Positions 49,837 to 58,668 are shown, numbered from the stretch's first letter. The stretch is DNA of 64,000 nucleotides from an uncultured Clostridia bacterium (GCA_948562205.1 CAOYAN010000002.1:62001-126000); one strand, 5' to 3'. Program-made: numbers and translations. The notes: generated by a model not told the origin, from the sequence alone.

Positions 49837-49894
49837 GATATATCCTCCATATTTTTGTATTATACAATATAATTTTAAATAAATCAATGAAAAA

Positions 49895-49925
49895 TAAAAA
49901 AATAGCCTTATACAGGGCTATTTTT
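49895..49925. terminator. Terminator overlapping the nadD stop codon
   Basis: AAAATAGCC and GGCTATTTT form a 9-bp stem; T runs on both strands allow termination in both directions. The nadD TAG lies inside the stem. Confidence 0.75.
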
Positions 49926-50502
49926 TGTACAGATTATTATTAGTTATATATGCTAAGACTTTAGGGTTTAAATATACATGTGAAATAGAACTATTATTAA
50001 AAAGTTTAGCTCTAATTTCTGTTGAAGACAAATTACTTAAGGTAATGTCTGCAACTATAAAATTTGTTGAATATTTACCAAAATTATTAATAATTGATAA
50101 TATATCATCATTATCTCTTTTAATTACAATTATTTTATAGTTTTTAATTATGTATTCATAGTTTTTCCATGTATGAAGTTCTTTTAAATTATCAGAACCA
50201 AGTATGAAATATAATGTATCATTAGGATTTAAGCTTTGGAAGTAATCTAAAGTTTGATAAGTAGATACGAGGGTATTTTTTACTTCAAAGTCAGATACAC
50301 TAAATAATTTATTATCTTCACATAATAAATTTAACATATTAATCCTATGATCTGCACTTATTAGAGATTGTTTACTATATTTATCTCCTGTTGGAACAAA
50401 TATTATCCTATCAATAAAATTTTTACTGATCAATTCTGAAGCCATGTTTGTGTGCATTGCATGAGGAGGATTAAAAGAACCACCAAAAATACCTATCTTC
50501 AT
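49918..50502 (-). CDS. nadD: Nicotinate-nucleotide adenylyltransferase
   Basis: A 194-residue nucleotidyltransferase that makes deamido-NAD from nicotinate mononucleotide and ATP. Motifs: GIFGGSFNPPHAMH (residues 4-17; the last glycine of GxH is methionine), FVPTGDKYSKQ, LYFILGSDNLKELHTW and the C-terminal SSTEIRAKL. Together with pncB it forms the salvage route. ATG 50502 is chosen over ATG 50511, which is fused to the AAAGG site. Confidence 0.92.
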   Translation of the reverse strand: MKIGIFGGSFNPPHAMHTNMASELISKNFIDRIIFVPTGDKYSKQSLISADHRINMLNLLCEDNKLFSVSDFEVKNTLVSTYQTLDYFQSLNPNDTLYFILGSDNLKELHTWKNYEYIIKNYKIIVIKRDNDDILSIINNFGKYSTNFIVADITLSNLSSTEIRAKLFNNSSISHVYLNPKVLAYITNNNLYKK

Positions 50503-50540
50503 AATATTCATCCTTTCATTTTATTAAATAGAAAAAAGCT

Positions 50541-50573
50541 GTAATGTTATTAACATTATATTAATAACATTAC
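50541..50573. promoter_or_regulatory. NrtR operator upstream of nadD
   Basis: GTAATGTTATTAA and TTAATAACATTAC, perfect 13-bp arms around CATTATA. It shares the central 27 bases with the site at 48911. Confidence 0.8.
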
Positions 50574-50607
50574 AGTTTGTCAAGTATTTAATAAAAATAA
50601 AAGAAAA

Positions 50608-50640
50608 AAGCATTTAGAAAAAATCTAAAATGCTTTAAAA
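50608..50640 (-). terminator. Terminator of rpsT
   Basis: On the minus strand AAAGCATTTTAGA pairs with TCTAAATGCTTT (one bulge), followed by T residues. Confidence 0.8.
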
Positions 50641-50641
50641 T

Positions 50642-50896
50642 TTACTTATTTAATAATTTTGCTAGTCCAGCTTTTTTTCTTGCAGCTGTATTTTTTGCAA
50701 GAACACCTTTAGACCAAGCTTTATCTACTAGGCTAACAGCCTTGTTATATAATTCTGTTTTATCAGAAGAATTTTCTTTTACTGCAGCTTCAAATGCTTT
50801 AACAGCTTCTTTATAAGCTTTTTTAGTAGCTCTGTTTTGAAGTGTTTTTGTTTCTATAGTTTTTACTCTTTTTTTAGCTGATTTTATATTTGGCAT
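50642..50896 (-). CDS. rpsT: 30S ribosomal protein bS20
   Basis: An 84-residue, lysine- and alanine-rich helical protein with the S20 pattern MPNIKSAKKRVKTIETKTLQ at the start and AWSKGVLAKNTAARKKAGLAKLLNK at the end. It binds the bottom of the 16S body. A single-gene unit with AAGGAGGTG before the ATG and a terminator behind. Confidence 0.97.
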   Translation of the reverse strand: MPNIKSAKKRVKTIETKTLQNRATKKAYKEAVKAFEAAVKENSSDKTELYNKAVSLVDKAWSKGVLAKNTAARKKAGLAKLLNK

Positions 50897-51056
50897 ATTG
50901 CACCTCCTTAAAACAAAAAATAGTTTTTACCGCTTTATTTTAACATAAAGTAGAATAAAAATCAAGAAGTTTATGATAAATAATGTAAAAAATTCGTATA
51001 TTTATGTTCGCTAGACACTAAAAAGCACTATATATAATATATAGTACTTAAATTAT

Positions 51057-51752
51057 CTATTTATTAATTTCTTTCATAATTTCATTAAATATCTCATCAT
51101 TTATATCTTCAATGCTTCTAAGAATATTGCCATTCATACAATCTACTACATGCCAATTTAATCTTTTTGCTGCATAAAGTCCAGAAGTAAGAGAATTTTC
51201 TAAATGAGAAAGATTTCTTTCATGTATGTCTTTTTTTTGATTTCCTGTTATTTCATCAGGTCTATTTTCTATTAATTTTGTAACTACATCGATAGGCATA
51301 TTCATAAAGAAAGTTTTGGTAGGTTTAGGAAGTTCTAAATCATTATATTCTAAATTACAAACCCAATCTATAAATTCATTTAATCTTTCTTCATCTAGTC
51401 CATACTTTTCTATAATCTTAGAACCTTGATGAATTAAATTTGCTGAAGTATATCTATCTAGTAGTATTATAGTTCCATCATCTTCATAAATAGATTTCAT
51501 ATCTTTTTGAAAAGTAATATATCTATCAACTGCGTAAAATGTAGAGGCAGCTTTTTTTGAAATATCACTAGGATTTTCAGATATTTCTCCTTCTAAATAC
51601 ATTCTTACAGGGCCAGATGATAGACGTGGATAATTAGGAAAGGGAAAGCTTGCTACTTTTATTCCTGACTCGATTAGTCTTTCCTTAATTCTTTTCATTT
51701 GAGTCTTTTTACCACTACCATCTGTACCATCAATTACAAACATCTTATTCAT
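51057..51752 (-). CDS. tmk: Thymidylate kinase
   Basis: A 231-residue dTMP kinase-like enzyme. The P-loop is GTDGSGKKTQ (residues 8-17; the usual GKST/GKTT reads GKKT), the DRYxxS-type motif is LLDRYTSANLIHQG, and PFPNYPRLSSGPVRMYLEGE is the dTMP-binding region. A LID-like segment is ENRPDEITGNQKKDIHERN. It follows the ThyX-like gene with a 9-base gap, a thymidylate pair. A weak palindromic hairpin at 51024-51050 may end the transcript. Confidence 0.82.
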   Translation of the reverse strand: MNKMFVIDGTDGSGKKTQMKRIKERLIESGIKVASFPFPNYPRLSSGPVRMYLEGEISENPSDISKKAASTFYAVDRYITFQKDMKSIYEDDGTIILLDRYTSANLIHQGSKIIEKYGLDEERLNEFIDWVCNLEYNDLELPKPTKTFFMNMPIDVVTKLIENRPDEITGNQKKDIHERNLSHLENSLTSGLYAAKRLNWHVVDCMNGNILRSIEDINDEIFNEIMKEINK

Positions 51753-51761
51753 AATAGCCTC

Positions 51762-52415
51762 CTAATTTCTAGGTGTTGTAATTAGTTCACTATATGGGAA
51801 CTCTTCTTCAATAAATTTACAGAAATCTCTAAATTCTCTTTGTTTATGATTTTTTCTAGCTCTGTAAATATTTCTCATTATTTCATAATTACCAGTCCAA
51901 GTAGATTTAAAATTATAGCTTTGAGGAGAATCAAAAACAATATCTCTCCACATACTCATTGCTTCTTTATTTTTTCCTTCTTCTTTTAATTTTTGAAACT
52001 TTTGTATTCTTTCATTTAAATCTTTTAATACATATTCTCTAAGAGGTGTAATATTTGGCTTTCCTTCTTCATCATCTATACTAAAATCATCAAAAGTAAG
52101 AAGTCTTGTTCCAAGTTTATGCATTCTACTAGTACTATTTCTTACAGTTGCAACTTTATATGTATCAAAATCCCACCACCAAGACATAGGTGCTGTTATA
52201 TCCATAGATACAAATATTTGTCTTAAAAATTTTGAATGATCAGAACCTGCTTTTGTAAGATTTAGAGCAAGTTTCATATCATTTTCACCAATTATATATT
52301 CTGTGTGATCATCATTCCAATGGCTATCACTCTTATCCCATGATTCTAATGGATTTCTCATACCTCTTAATGCGCCTTCAAAATTTACAATGCTTAAATT
52401 TTCTACTTTTATCAT
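51762..52415 (-). CDS. ThyX-like (flavin-dependent thymidylate synthase-related) protein
   Basis: A 217-residue protein. Segments MSWWWDFDTYKVATVRNSTSRMHKLG and SYNFKSTWTGNYEIMRNIYRARKNHKQREF resemble the divergent ThyX-related proteins found in phages and some Clostridia; the canonical RHRxxS motif is not present. Coupling with tmk supports a role in thymidylate supply. Alternatively it is a related protein of unknown function. ATG 52415 is preceded by AGGAG at proper spacing; GTG 52424 touches that site. Confidence 0.55.
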   Translation of the reverse strand: MIKVENLSIVNFEGALRGMRNPLESWDKSDSHWNDDHTEYIIGENDMKLALNLTKAGSDHSKFLRQIFVSMDITAPMSWWWDFDTYKVATVRNSTSRMHKLGTRLLTFDDFSIDDEEGKPNITPLREYVLKDLNERIQKFQKLKEEGKNKEAMSMWRDIVFDSPQSYNFKSTWTGNYEIMRNIYRARKNHKQREFRDFCKFIEEEFPYSELITTPRN

Positions 52416-52526
52416 AAAAAACACTCCTTAAATATTTTTAATATTTAAAGATATGGTATCATAAAAAAGATAAGCTTTCAATAGTAAAAAATAAAAAAAA
52501 TATTATATAAACTTACTATGTAAATA

Positions 52527-52566
52527 CAAAGAAAGCTTATCCTTTAAAAGATAAGCTTTCTTTGTA
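52527..52566 (-). terminator. Strong terminator overlapping the end of the 52537 gene
   Basis: ACAAAGAAAGCTTATC and GATAAGCTTTCTTTGT form a perfect 16-bp stem. The stop codon of the gene above lies in the stem. Part of one arm recurs near 52469. Confidence 0.8.
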
Positions 52567-52830
52567 TTTTAACAAATTTTTGTAAGCCGTAATCAAATCA
52601 TCAATATTTGATTTGATGTCGTCAGAGTTAATGAGACTATAAGCATTCTCACATTGTTCACTAATCTCTGAATCATTTGGGAGGCTTAATACAAGATCTT
52701 CAAGTCCAGTTGGAAATTCTACATCAATGTTTAACATTGTAAGAATCACAACAAGGAGCGTTTCAAACTCTACTTTGAAGAAATTTTGTACTTCAGCATC
52801 GCATCTTTTGGTCAAAATTTCTTTGTTCAT
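52537..52830 (-). CDS. Small acidic protein of unknown function
   Basis: A 97-residue acidic protein with amphipathic helices, including FKVEFETLLVVILTMLNIDV; no motif recognised. A GGGGGATA site precedes the ATG. It is transcribed separately from the group at 52898-54606. Confidence 0.55.
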   Translation of the reverse strand: MNKEILTKRCDAEVQNFFKVEFETLLVVILTMLNIDVEFPTGLEDLVLSLPNDSEISEQCENAYSLINSDDIKSNIDDLITAYKNLLKYKESLSFKG

Positions 52831-52897
52831 ATGTATCCCCCTTAAATGTAAGGAAAATCTAAGTTAGTTGCATATAGATTATATCATACAAAACATT

Positions 52898-53197
52898 TTA
52901 TGTCAACACTCTCTTTATTGATTCATAATTTGATAGCATATAATCTATATTATCTCCAATATCCATATCTGGTGAAAAAAATATAATAGAAAGTGTATCC
53001 ATATAGCCTTCAAGATTAGGAAACTTTTCACTTATTTCCATAATTAATTCTTCTATCTCTGTCTCATTAGAGATGGTTATATTATTTTTTTTAGAAAATT
53101 CTAAAAGTATATTTGTATATTCATTTTTAAATATTTGTATAATTTTTAAATATTCTTTATTTCTTAGTAAATTTTTTAATTCTTCTTTATTTAACAT
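52898..53197 (-). CDS. Small protein of unknown function
   Basis: A 99-residue acidic, mainly helical protein (LNKEELKNLLRNKEYLKIIQ at the start). No motif recognised. The ATG at 53197 follows AAGGAGG. It is the last gene of a minus-strand group of three. Confidence 0.5.
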   Translation of the reverse strand: MLNKEELKNLLRNKEYLKIIQIFKNEYTNILLEFSKKNNITISNETEIEELIMEISEKFPNLEGYMDTLSIIFFSPDMDIGDNIDYMLSNYESIKRVLT

Positions 53198-53207
53198 ATA
53201 TCCTCCT

Positions 53208-53606
53208 TTATATACATGGATCATCTGTTGTATCAATATATGATCTTTTATTATCTTTAGTTGGTACCTCATCTTGAGTAATTATAGATTGTGATATTTG
53301 AGTTTGTGTCAAACTTTCTAAATCGTGTAGCATATTATATGAAAAACTAGAAATCTTAACTAATCTATGATTATCATTTTTTCCATTATTTATTATAGTT
53401 TGTATTTGATCTATTCTTCTTTGCTTTTCTGAAGTATATTTATATGGAAAAGGGGCTATAAATGGTTTAATAACATCACCCTCTTCAATTGATATGCCGT
53501 ATTTATTTTCTAATTCTGCTAGGTCGTCAAGACTTGTATGGATAGTGAATGGAACGTTATACCCTTTTATTATAAAATTCAAACCGTGTATTAAAACATT
53601 TTCCAC
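53208..53606 (-). CDS. Unknown protein, possibly the shifted 3' part of the 53557-54606 gene
   Basis: A 132-residue frame starting with GTG at 53606, inside the upstream gene in another frame. VENVLIHGLNFIIKGYNVPF and EELENKYG-like segments look globular from the start, with no ribosome site. This suggests a frameshift near 53580-53610 that split one gene of about 475 codons. A natural overlap is the alternative. Confidence 0.5.
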   Translation of the reverse strand: MENVLIHGLNFIIKGYNVPFTIHTSLDDLAELENKYGISIEEGDVIKPFIAPFPYKYTSEKQRRIDQIQTIINNGKNDNHRLVKISSFSYNMLHDLESLTQTQISQSIITQDEVPTKDNKRSYIDTTDDPCI

Positions 53607-54606
53607 TAAAAGAATTATGATTTATACTATCATCAGTACTTTTTACAATTTTATAATCATCTTTATTTTTTCCTTTAGATAGTCTTACATATTCTCTAAA
53701 AGCCTTTTTAAAAAGATATGACTTACAAAGATAAGTTGCACTAATTGAATGTTCTAGTGCAAGATTGTTAAATACAGCTTCTGGAGTTATATAACAACCT
53801 GATTTGTTTGTAGTTTCAATTAATTTTATCATCTCAATATATGCTTGTGAATTTTTTAGTTCATCTTCTGAAATACTTTTTTGAATATATTTGGAATATG
53901 TATTTAGAAAATCTATTTTTAAAGGTTTACCATTATCTAAAGGTTCATTAGATAATGTAGAAAGATTTTTAAAAATATCAATATATTCTTTTTTATAAGT
54001 ACTATAACGCGTCTTTTCACCTTGTTGCTTTTTTTCATTATTGATTTTTCGTACTTCATCTAATAATTGTTTAGTAGAATAATCTTTAAAAACTCCTAAT
54101 ACCTTACTTGCTTTATTTGATAATACCATAGCTTTTAAATAATGCTCAATATTACTTTGAGAAGTTTTAGGGTCACTATCTTCTAAATATTCCCTTAATT
54201 GTCTTACTGTTATTAGATATGGATTTTCCTCGTATTTAGAAAATCTATTAAAACTAGAAAATTGGAAGTTATAATCATCAATTGCATTGTCGAAAAATTT
54301 AATTGGATTTAAAATATTATTTGTTAATGAAGCATATATTTTAGTACAATATGCACCTGCTTTAATTCTAGTTTTTTTGTCTTGTGGCGATTTGTTTGCA
54401 TTTTCTTTAGATATTTCTATTTCCTTTTGTTTAATTTCTCTTATTGACCTTTTGGCAGAAGAAGTTCCTAAAATTGAAGAAAATGCTAAATACATAATCG
54501 GATCATCTTTAGATAAGTTATATTTTTCTGCATAGTCTTGTATCCTTTTTGAATTTAGTACATTATTTATTACATCATCGTATTCATGAAAATCTTTATA
54601 TCCCAT
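53557..54606 (-). CDS. Unknown helical protein
   Basis: A 349-residue, mostly helical, basic protein with no signal peptide or recognised domain. The last 16 residues overlap the start of the next frame. The ATG at 54606 follows AAGAGGTGG. It is the first gene of a small minus-strand group bordering the ribosomal operon. Confidence 0.6.
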   Translation of the reverse strand: MGYKDFHEYDDVINNVLNSKRIQDYAEKYNLSKDDPIMYLAFSSILGTSSAKRSIREIKQKEIEISKENANKSPQDKKTRIKAGAYCTKIYASLTNNILNPIKFFDNAIDDYNFQFSSFNRFSKYEENPYLITVRQLREYLEDSDPKTSQSNIEHYLKAMVLSNKASKVLGVFKDYSTKQLLDEVRKINNEKKQQGEKTRYSTYKKEYIDIFKNLSTLSNEPLDNGKPLKIDFLNTYSKYIQKSISEDELKNSQAYIEMIKLIETTNKSGCYITPEAVFNNLALEHSISATYLCKSYLFKKAFREYVRLSKGKNKDDYKIVKSTDDSINHNSFSGKCFNTRFEFYNKRV

Positions 54607-54839
54607 ATTCCACCTCTTTTTATAATATAACAAATTTTATCATAGCAAAATTAAAAGTGCAACTAAGTAATCAAGAATATATTATAAAAAAATTATAAAC
54701 TATTGAATAAGTAAGAAAAAATATAGAAATATTAAATTTATATTACAAATAATATGTTACATTTTTGTTACATAATGAATTGTGTTAAATACTTATTATT
54801 AATAATCACTTAAATTTTTGAATTTTTTTAAAAAAACTA
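54607..54839. other. A+T-rich gap between divergent operons
   Basis: No gene, hairpin or repeat stands out. The promoter of the minus-strand group must lie here but could not be placed with confidence. Confidence 0.4.
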
Positions 54840-54868
54840 TTGATTTTTTTTACATAATGGAGTATAAT
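54840..54868 (+). promoter_or_regulatory. Promoter of the S10-spc ribosomal operon
   Basis: TTGATT, a 17-base spacer and TATAAT; transcription should begin near 54876. Confidence 0.75.
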
Positions 54869-54876
54869 TATTAATG

Positions 54877-55099
54877 ATTTGCGTTGAAGTAAGATGTGGC
54901 TACTCATAGAAGTAGGGAACTCTTATGGAGCATGTCTGATTTTAAATCGGGCGGCAAGTATAGATTGACGTGTATTTGCCAAGTTTTACATAATTTAAAT
55001 TATTGTGAAATTTGGTTTTAATATATGTAAAATATGAAACACACGGGGTGGTGTACAACTTGTTTAGCCAGCAAATTATAGAAAAGGAGTGTTTTACAT
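54877..55099 (+). ncRNA. Structured leader of the S10 operon
   Basis: About 220 bases before rpsJ are clearly richer in G+C than other gaps and can fold locally (for example GGCTACTC with GAGTAGxC-like partners near 54897, and ACACACGGGGTGGTGT near 55037). In Firmicutes and E. coli the S10 leader is bound by L4 or senses translation; the exact class here was not identified. An AAAAGGAGTG site ends the leader. Confidence 0.5.
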
Positions 55100-55417
55100 A
55101 TGTCAAAAGAACAAAACAAAAAAATGAGAATAAGATTAAAAGCTTATGATCATGTAGTGCTTGAACAAGCAGCATCAAAGATTGTTGAAGTGGCAAGAAA
55201 AACTGGTTCTGAAGTTTCAGGTCCTATTCCACTACCAACAGAAAAAGAAATCATTACAATACTTCGTTCTCCACACAAACATAAAGATTCAAGAGAACAA
55301 TTTGAAATGAGAACTCATAAAAGAGTAATTGATGTTATTGCTCCAAATCAAGCAACAGTTGATGCTTTAATGTCAATTGATATGCCAGCAGGCGTAGACA
55401 TCGAAGTTAAATTATAA
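55100..55417 (+). CDS. rpsJ: 30S ribosomal protein uS10
   Basis: A 105-residue S10 protein (MRIRLKAYDHVVLEQAASKI, GPIPLPTEKEIITILRSPHK, FEMRTHKRVIDVI), part of the 30S head. It is the first gene of the operon; tuf and fusA are not adjacent. In antitermination S10 acts as NusE with NusB. Confidence 0.97.
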   Translation: MSKEQNKKMRIRLKAYDHVVLEQAASKIVEVARKTGSEVSGPIPLPTEKEIITILRSPHKHKDSREQFEMRTHKRVIDVIAPNQATVDALMSIDMPAGVDIEVKL

Positions 55418-55529
55418 TAATAACTTCTTAAAATATTTAATCGTTATCCTTGTAGCATAGAGGCAATGACATACCCTAAATTAAGTATTTAATGAAGTTT
55501 AAGAGTAAATTTATAGGGAGGAAACAAAA
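55418..55529 (+). promoter_or_regulatory. Spacer between rpsJ and rplC
   Basis: A 112-base gap, long for this operon, with a short G+C-richer stretch (CGTTATCCTTGTAGCATAG). It may hold a processing or control structure; nothing specific was recognised. Confidence 0.3.
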
Positions 55530-56156
55530 ATGGTAAAAGAAATTTACGGTAAAAAAATCGGAATGACACAAATCTTTACTGAAGATGGTATAGCTATACC
55601 AGTAACTGCAATTGAAGCTAAACCTTGTACAATAGTTGCTAAAAAAACTGCTGATAAAGAAGGATATAATGCTATAGTAGTTAGCTTTGGTGAGATAAAA
55701 GAAAAAAATGCAAACAAACCTTTAAAAGGAGTTTTTGCAAAAGCAGGAGTAGAAGTACAAAAGTACTTAAGAGAAATAAAAGTTGAAAATGTTGATGAAT
55801 ATGAAATAGGAAGTAAAATTACTGTTGATACTTTCACAACAGAAGATACTGTTGATATTCAAGGTACATCAAAAGGTAAAGGTTTCCAAGGAAATATTAA
55901 AAGACATGGACAACACAGAGGACCTATGGCTCATGGTTCTATGTATCATAGAAGACCAGGTTCAATGGGTGCTACAAGTACTCCAGGTAGAGTATTTAAA
56001 GGTAAAAAACTACCAGGACATATGGGTAGTGAAACATCTACAATATTAAATTTAGATGTTGTAAAAATAGACACTGATAAAAATGTAATCTTAGTAAAAG
56101 GTTCTATACCTGGAGCTAAAGGTGCAATTGTTAGAGTTAGAAAAAGTGTTAAGTAA
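55530..56156 (+). CDS. rplC: 50S ribosomal protein uL3
   Basis: A 208-residue L3 protein (KKIGMTQIFTEDGIAIPVTA at the start; GFQGNIKRHGQHRGPMAHGS with the glutamine that is methylated in some bacteria). It starts 50S assembly near the 3' end of 23S rRNA. AGGGAGG precedes the ATG. Confidence 0.98.
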   Translation: MVKEIYGKKIGMTQIFTEDGIAIPVTAIEAKPCTIVAKKTADKEGYNAIVVSFGEIKEKNANKPLKGVFAKAGVEVQKYLREIKVENVDEYEIGSKITVDTFTTEDTVDIQGTSKGKGFQGNIKRHGQHRGPMAHGSMYHRRPGSMGATSTPGRVFKGKKLPGHMGSETSTILNLDVVKIDTDKNVILVKGSIPGAKGAIVRVRKSVK

Positions 56157-56181
56157 TTGGTAAGAGAGGAGGAGAATAGAA

Positions 56182-56802
56182 ATGCTTAAAGTAGACGTTT
56201 TAAATATGGAAGGTAAAAAAGTAAAAGATATTGAGTTAAATGAATCTGTATTTGGTGTTGAAGTAAATGATGTGGTTGTTCATTCAGCTCTTGTAAATTA
56301 TTTAGCAAATCAAAGACAAGGTACTCAATCTACAAAAACAAGAGCGGAAGTTCGTGGTGGTGGAAGAAAACCATGGAAACAAAAAGGAACTGGTAGAGCT
56401 AGACAAGGAAGCATTAGAGCTCCACAATGGATAAAAGGTGGTATAGCTTTAGGACCAAAACCTAGATCATATAAATATGCTATTCCTAAAAAAATGAGAC
56501 AACTTGCACTAAAATCTGTACTTACATCAAAAGTACAAGAAGGAAATTTAGTAGTTGTTGATAAATTAGAATTAAAAGAAATCAAAACTAAAGAAATGGT
56601 TAGTGTTTTAAATAACTTAAAAGTAAATAAAGCTTTAGTTATGTTAGATGAAAAGAACTTAAATGTTCAAGCATCAGCTAGAAATATTGCAAATGTTAAA
56701 ACAACTTTAGTAAGTACTATGAATATATTTGATCTATTAAAATATGATAGTCTAGTAGTTACTGAAGATGCAGTTAAGAAATTAGAGGAGGTGTACGCAT
56801 AA
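56182..56802 (+). CDS. rplD: 50S ribosomal protein uL4
   Basis: A 206-residue L4 protein with the exit-tunnel loop TKTRAEVRGGGRKPWKQKGT followed by GRARQGSIRAPQW. In many bacteria it represses its own operon by binding the S10 leader. GAGGAGG site, 25 bases after rplC. Confidence 0.98.
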   Translation: MLKVDVLNMEGKKVKDIELNESVFGVEVNDVVVHSALVNYLANQRQGTQSTKTRAEVRGGGRKPWKQKGTGRARQGSIRAPQWIKGGIALGPKPRSYKYAIPKKMRQLALKSVLTSKVQEGNLVVVDKLELKEIKTKEMVSVLNNLKVNKALVMLDEKNLNVQASARNIANVKTTLVSTMNIFDLLKYDSLVVTEDAVKKLEEVYA

Positions 56803-56803
56803 G

Positions 56804-57166
56804 ATGAAACACGCAGAAGATGTTATAATAAAACCTATAATGACAGAAAAAAGTTATGCAAACATAGCAAATGGTAAATATACTTTTGAAGTAGCACTTA
56901 ATGCATCAAAAGTTGAAATAAAAAATGCTGTAGAAGAACTTTTTGGTGTTAAAGTATTAAAAGTTAACACTTTAAGATACGATGGTAAGAATAAAAGAGT
57001 TGGAGTACACCAAGGTAAAACAAAAGCTTGGAAAAAAGCTGTTGTTGCAATAGATACAAATCCATCAGATGAAAAGTATCTTGCAAAAGGTGGAAAAGAA
57101 ACTAAAATAAATAAAAAATATAAAACTGAAATCGAAGAAATTAGTTCAGCATTTGGAAATAACTAG
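56804..57166 (+). CDS. rplW: 50S ribosomal protein uL23
   Basis: A 120-residue L23 protein (IIKPIMTEKSYANIANGKYT, VNTLRYDGKNKRVGVHQGKT). It sits at the tunnel exit and docks trigger factor and SRP. It starts one base after the rplD stop. The C-terminal tail of about 20 residues is a little longer than usual. Confidence 0.97.
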   Translation: MKHAEDVIIKPIMTEKSYANIANGKYTFEVALNASKVEIKNAVEELFGVKVLKVNTLRYDGKNKRVGVHQGKTKAWKKAVVAIDTNPSDEKYLAKGGKETKINKKYKTEIEEISSAFGNN

Positions 57167-57179
57167 GAGGGATTAAAAA

Positions 57180-58013
57180 ATGGGAATAAAATCATTTAAG
57201 CCTGTTACTCCATCACTTAGAAATATGACAACATTAACAAATGATGAAATTACAAAATTTGAACCAGAAAAAGCATTACTTTCAAAAATGAAGAAAACAG
57301 CAGGAAGAAATTCATCTGGTAAAATTACTGTAAGACATCATGGTGGTGGAAGCAGAAGAAAATATAGAACAATTGATTTTAAAAGAAATAAAGTAGATAT
57401 GGAAGCTACTGTAATAGGTATCGAATATGATCCAAACAGAACAGCAAATATTGCTTTAATTGAGTATGAAGATGGAGAAAGAGCATATATAATAGCTCCA
57501 GTTGGTCTAACAGATGGTGATAAAGTTATATCATCAGAAAAAGCTGATATAAAACCTGGAAACTGTTTACCAATAAGATCTATACCAGTTGGTACAGTTA
57601 TATATAATATTGAATTACACAAAGGTAAAGGTGCTCAACTTGTTAGAAGTGCAGGTATGTCAGCACAACTTATGGCAAAAGAAGGTAAATATGCACATGT
57701 TAGAATGCCTTCAGGAGAAATGAGACTTATATCTGTTGATTGTAGAGCATGTATTGGTCAAGTTGGTAACTTAGATCATGAAAATGTAAAAATTGGTAAA
57801 GCTGGTAGAACTAGACATATGGGAATAAGACCTACAGTTAGAGGTAGTGTAATGAACCCAGTTGATCACCCACATGGTGGTGGTGAAGGTAGAGCTCCAG
57901 TTGGTCATTCAGGACCACGTACTCCTTGGGGTAAACCAGCACTTGGATACAGAACAAGAAAATCTAAACATAGAACTGATAAATACATTGTTAAGAGAAG
58001 AAATAAAAAATAA
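57180..58013 (+). CDS. rplB: 50S ribosomal protein uL2
   Basis: A 277-residue L2 protein with GRNSSGKITVRHHGGGSRRK and the highly conserved GSVMNPVDHPHGGGEGRAPV, including the histidine important for peptidyl transfer. AGGAGGG precedes the ATG. Confidence 0.98.
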   Translation: MGIKSFKPVTPSLRNMTTLTNDEITKFEPEKALLSKMKKTAGRNSSGKITVRHHGGGSRRKYRTIDFKRNKVDMEATVIGIEYDPNRTANIALIEYEDGERAYIIAPVGLTDGDKVISSEKADIKPGNCLPIRSIPVGTVIYNIELHKGKGAQLVRSAGMSAQLMAKEGKYAHVRMPSGEMRLISVDCRACIGQVGNLDHENVKIGKAGRTRHMGIRPTVRGSVMNPVDHPHGGGEGRAPVGHSGPRTPWGKPALGYRTRKSKHRTDKYIVKRRNKK

Positions 58014-58027
58014 TGGAGGGATAATAA

Positions 58028-58306
58028 ATGTCAAGATCGCTTAAAAAAGGACCTTACTGTGATGAAAGATTACTAGCAAGGGTTGAAAAATTAAATGAAG
58101 AAGATAAAAAAGAAGCTTTAAAAACTTGGTCAAGATCCTCTACTATATATCCTCAAATGATTGGTCATACAATTGCCGTTCATGATGGTAGAAAACATGT
58201 TCCAGTATATATTACTGAAGAAATGGTAGGACATAAATTAGGAGAATTTGCTCCAACAAGACTTTTCAGAGGACATTCAGGAGATAAAAAGACTAAAGTA
58301 AGATAA
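58028..58306 (+). CDS. rpsS: 30S ribosomal protein uS19
   Basis: A 92-residue S19 protein (MSRSLKKGPYCDERLLARVE; TIAVHDGRKHVPVYITEEMV), part of the 30S head next to S13. ATGGAGGG lies before the ATG. Confidence 0.98.
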   Translation: MSRSLKKGPYCDERLLARVEKLNEEDKKEALKTWSRSSTIYPQMIGHTIAVHDGRKHVPVYITEEMVGHKLGEFAPTRLFRGHSGDKKTKVR

Positions 58307-58326
58307 AAGATGGGAGGAGCCTTAAA

Positions 58327-58668
58327 ATGGAAGAGAGAGTAGCAAGAGCAGAGTTACGTCATGCAAGAATAAGTGCAAGAAAAGTAAAAATAGTTATTGA
58401 TACTATAAGAGGCAAAAGTGCAAAAGAAGCTATAGCTATATTAAAATATACTAATAAAGCAGCTGCACCAGTAGTAGAAAAATTAGTTAAATCAGCAATG
58501 GCTAACGCAGTAAATAATCATGGGATGGATGAATCAAAATTATATATTGCAGAAATTTATGCTAATCAAGGTACTACAATGAAAAGAATTATGCCAAGAG
58601 CTCAAGGGAGAGCTAATAGAATAAGAAAAAGAACTAGTCACATAACAGTTGTGTTAAAAGAAGCATAG
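58327..58668 (+). CDS. rplV: 50S ribosomal protein uL22
   Basis: A 113-residue L22 protein (AELRHARISARKVKIVIDTI; the tunnel hairpin TTMKRIMPRAQGRANRIRKR). Its loop forms the exit tunnel, a site of macrolide resistance changes in other bacteria; none is evident here. Confidence 0.98.
   Translation: MEERVARAELRHARISARKVKIVIDTIRGKSAKEAIAILKYTNKAAAPVVEKLVKSAMANAVNNHGMDESKLYIAEIYANQGTTMKRIMPRAQGRANRIRKRTSHITVVLKEA

Noticed and set aside
52469..52566. Repeated GATAAGCTTTC arms as an RNA thermosensor or antisense RNA
   Set aside because: The second copy is short and lies in an ordinary A+T-rich gap; the main hairpin is explained as a terminator.
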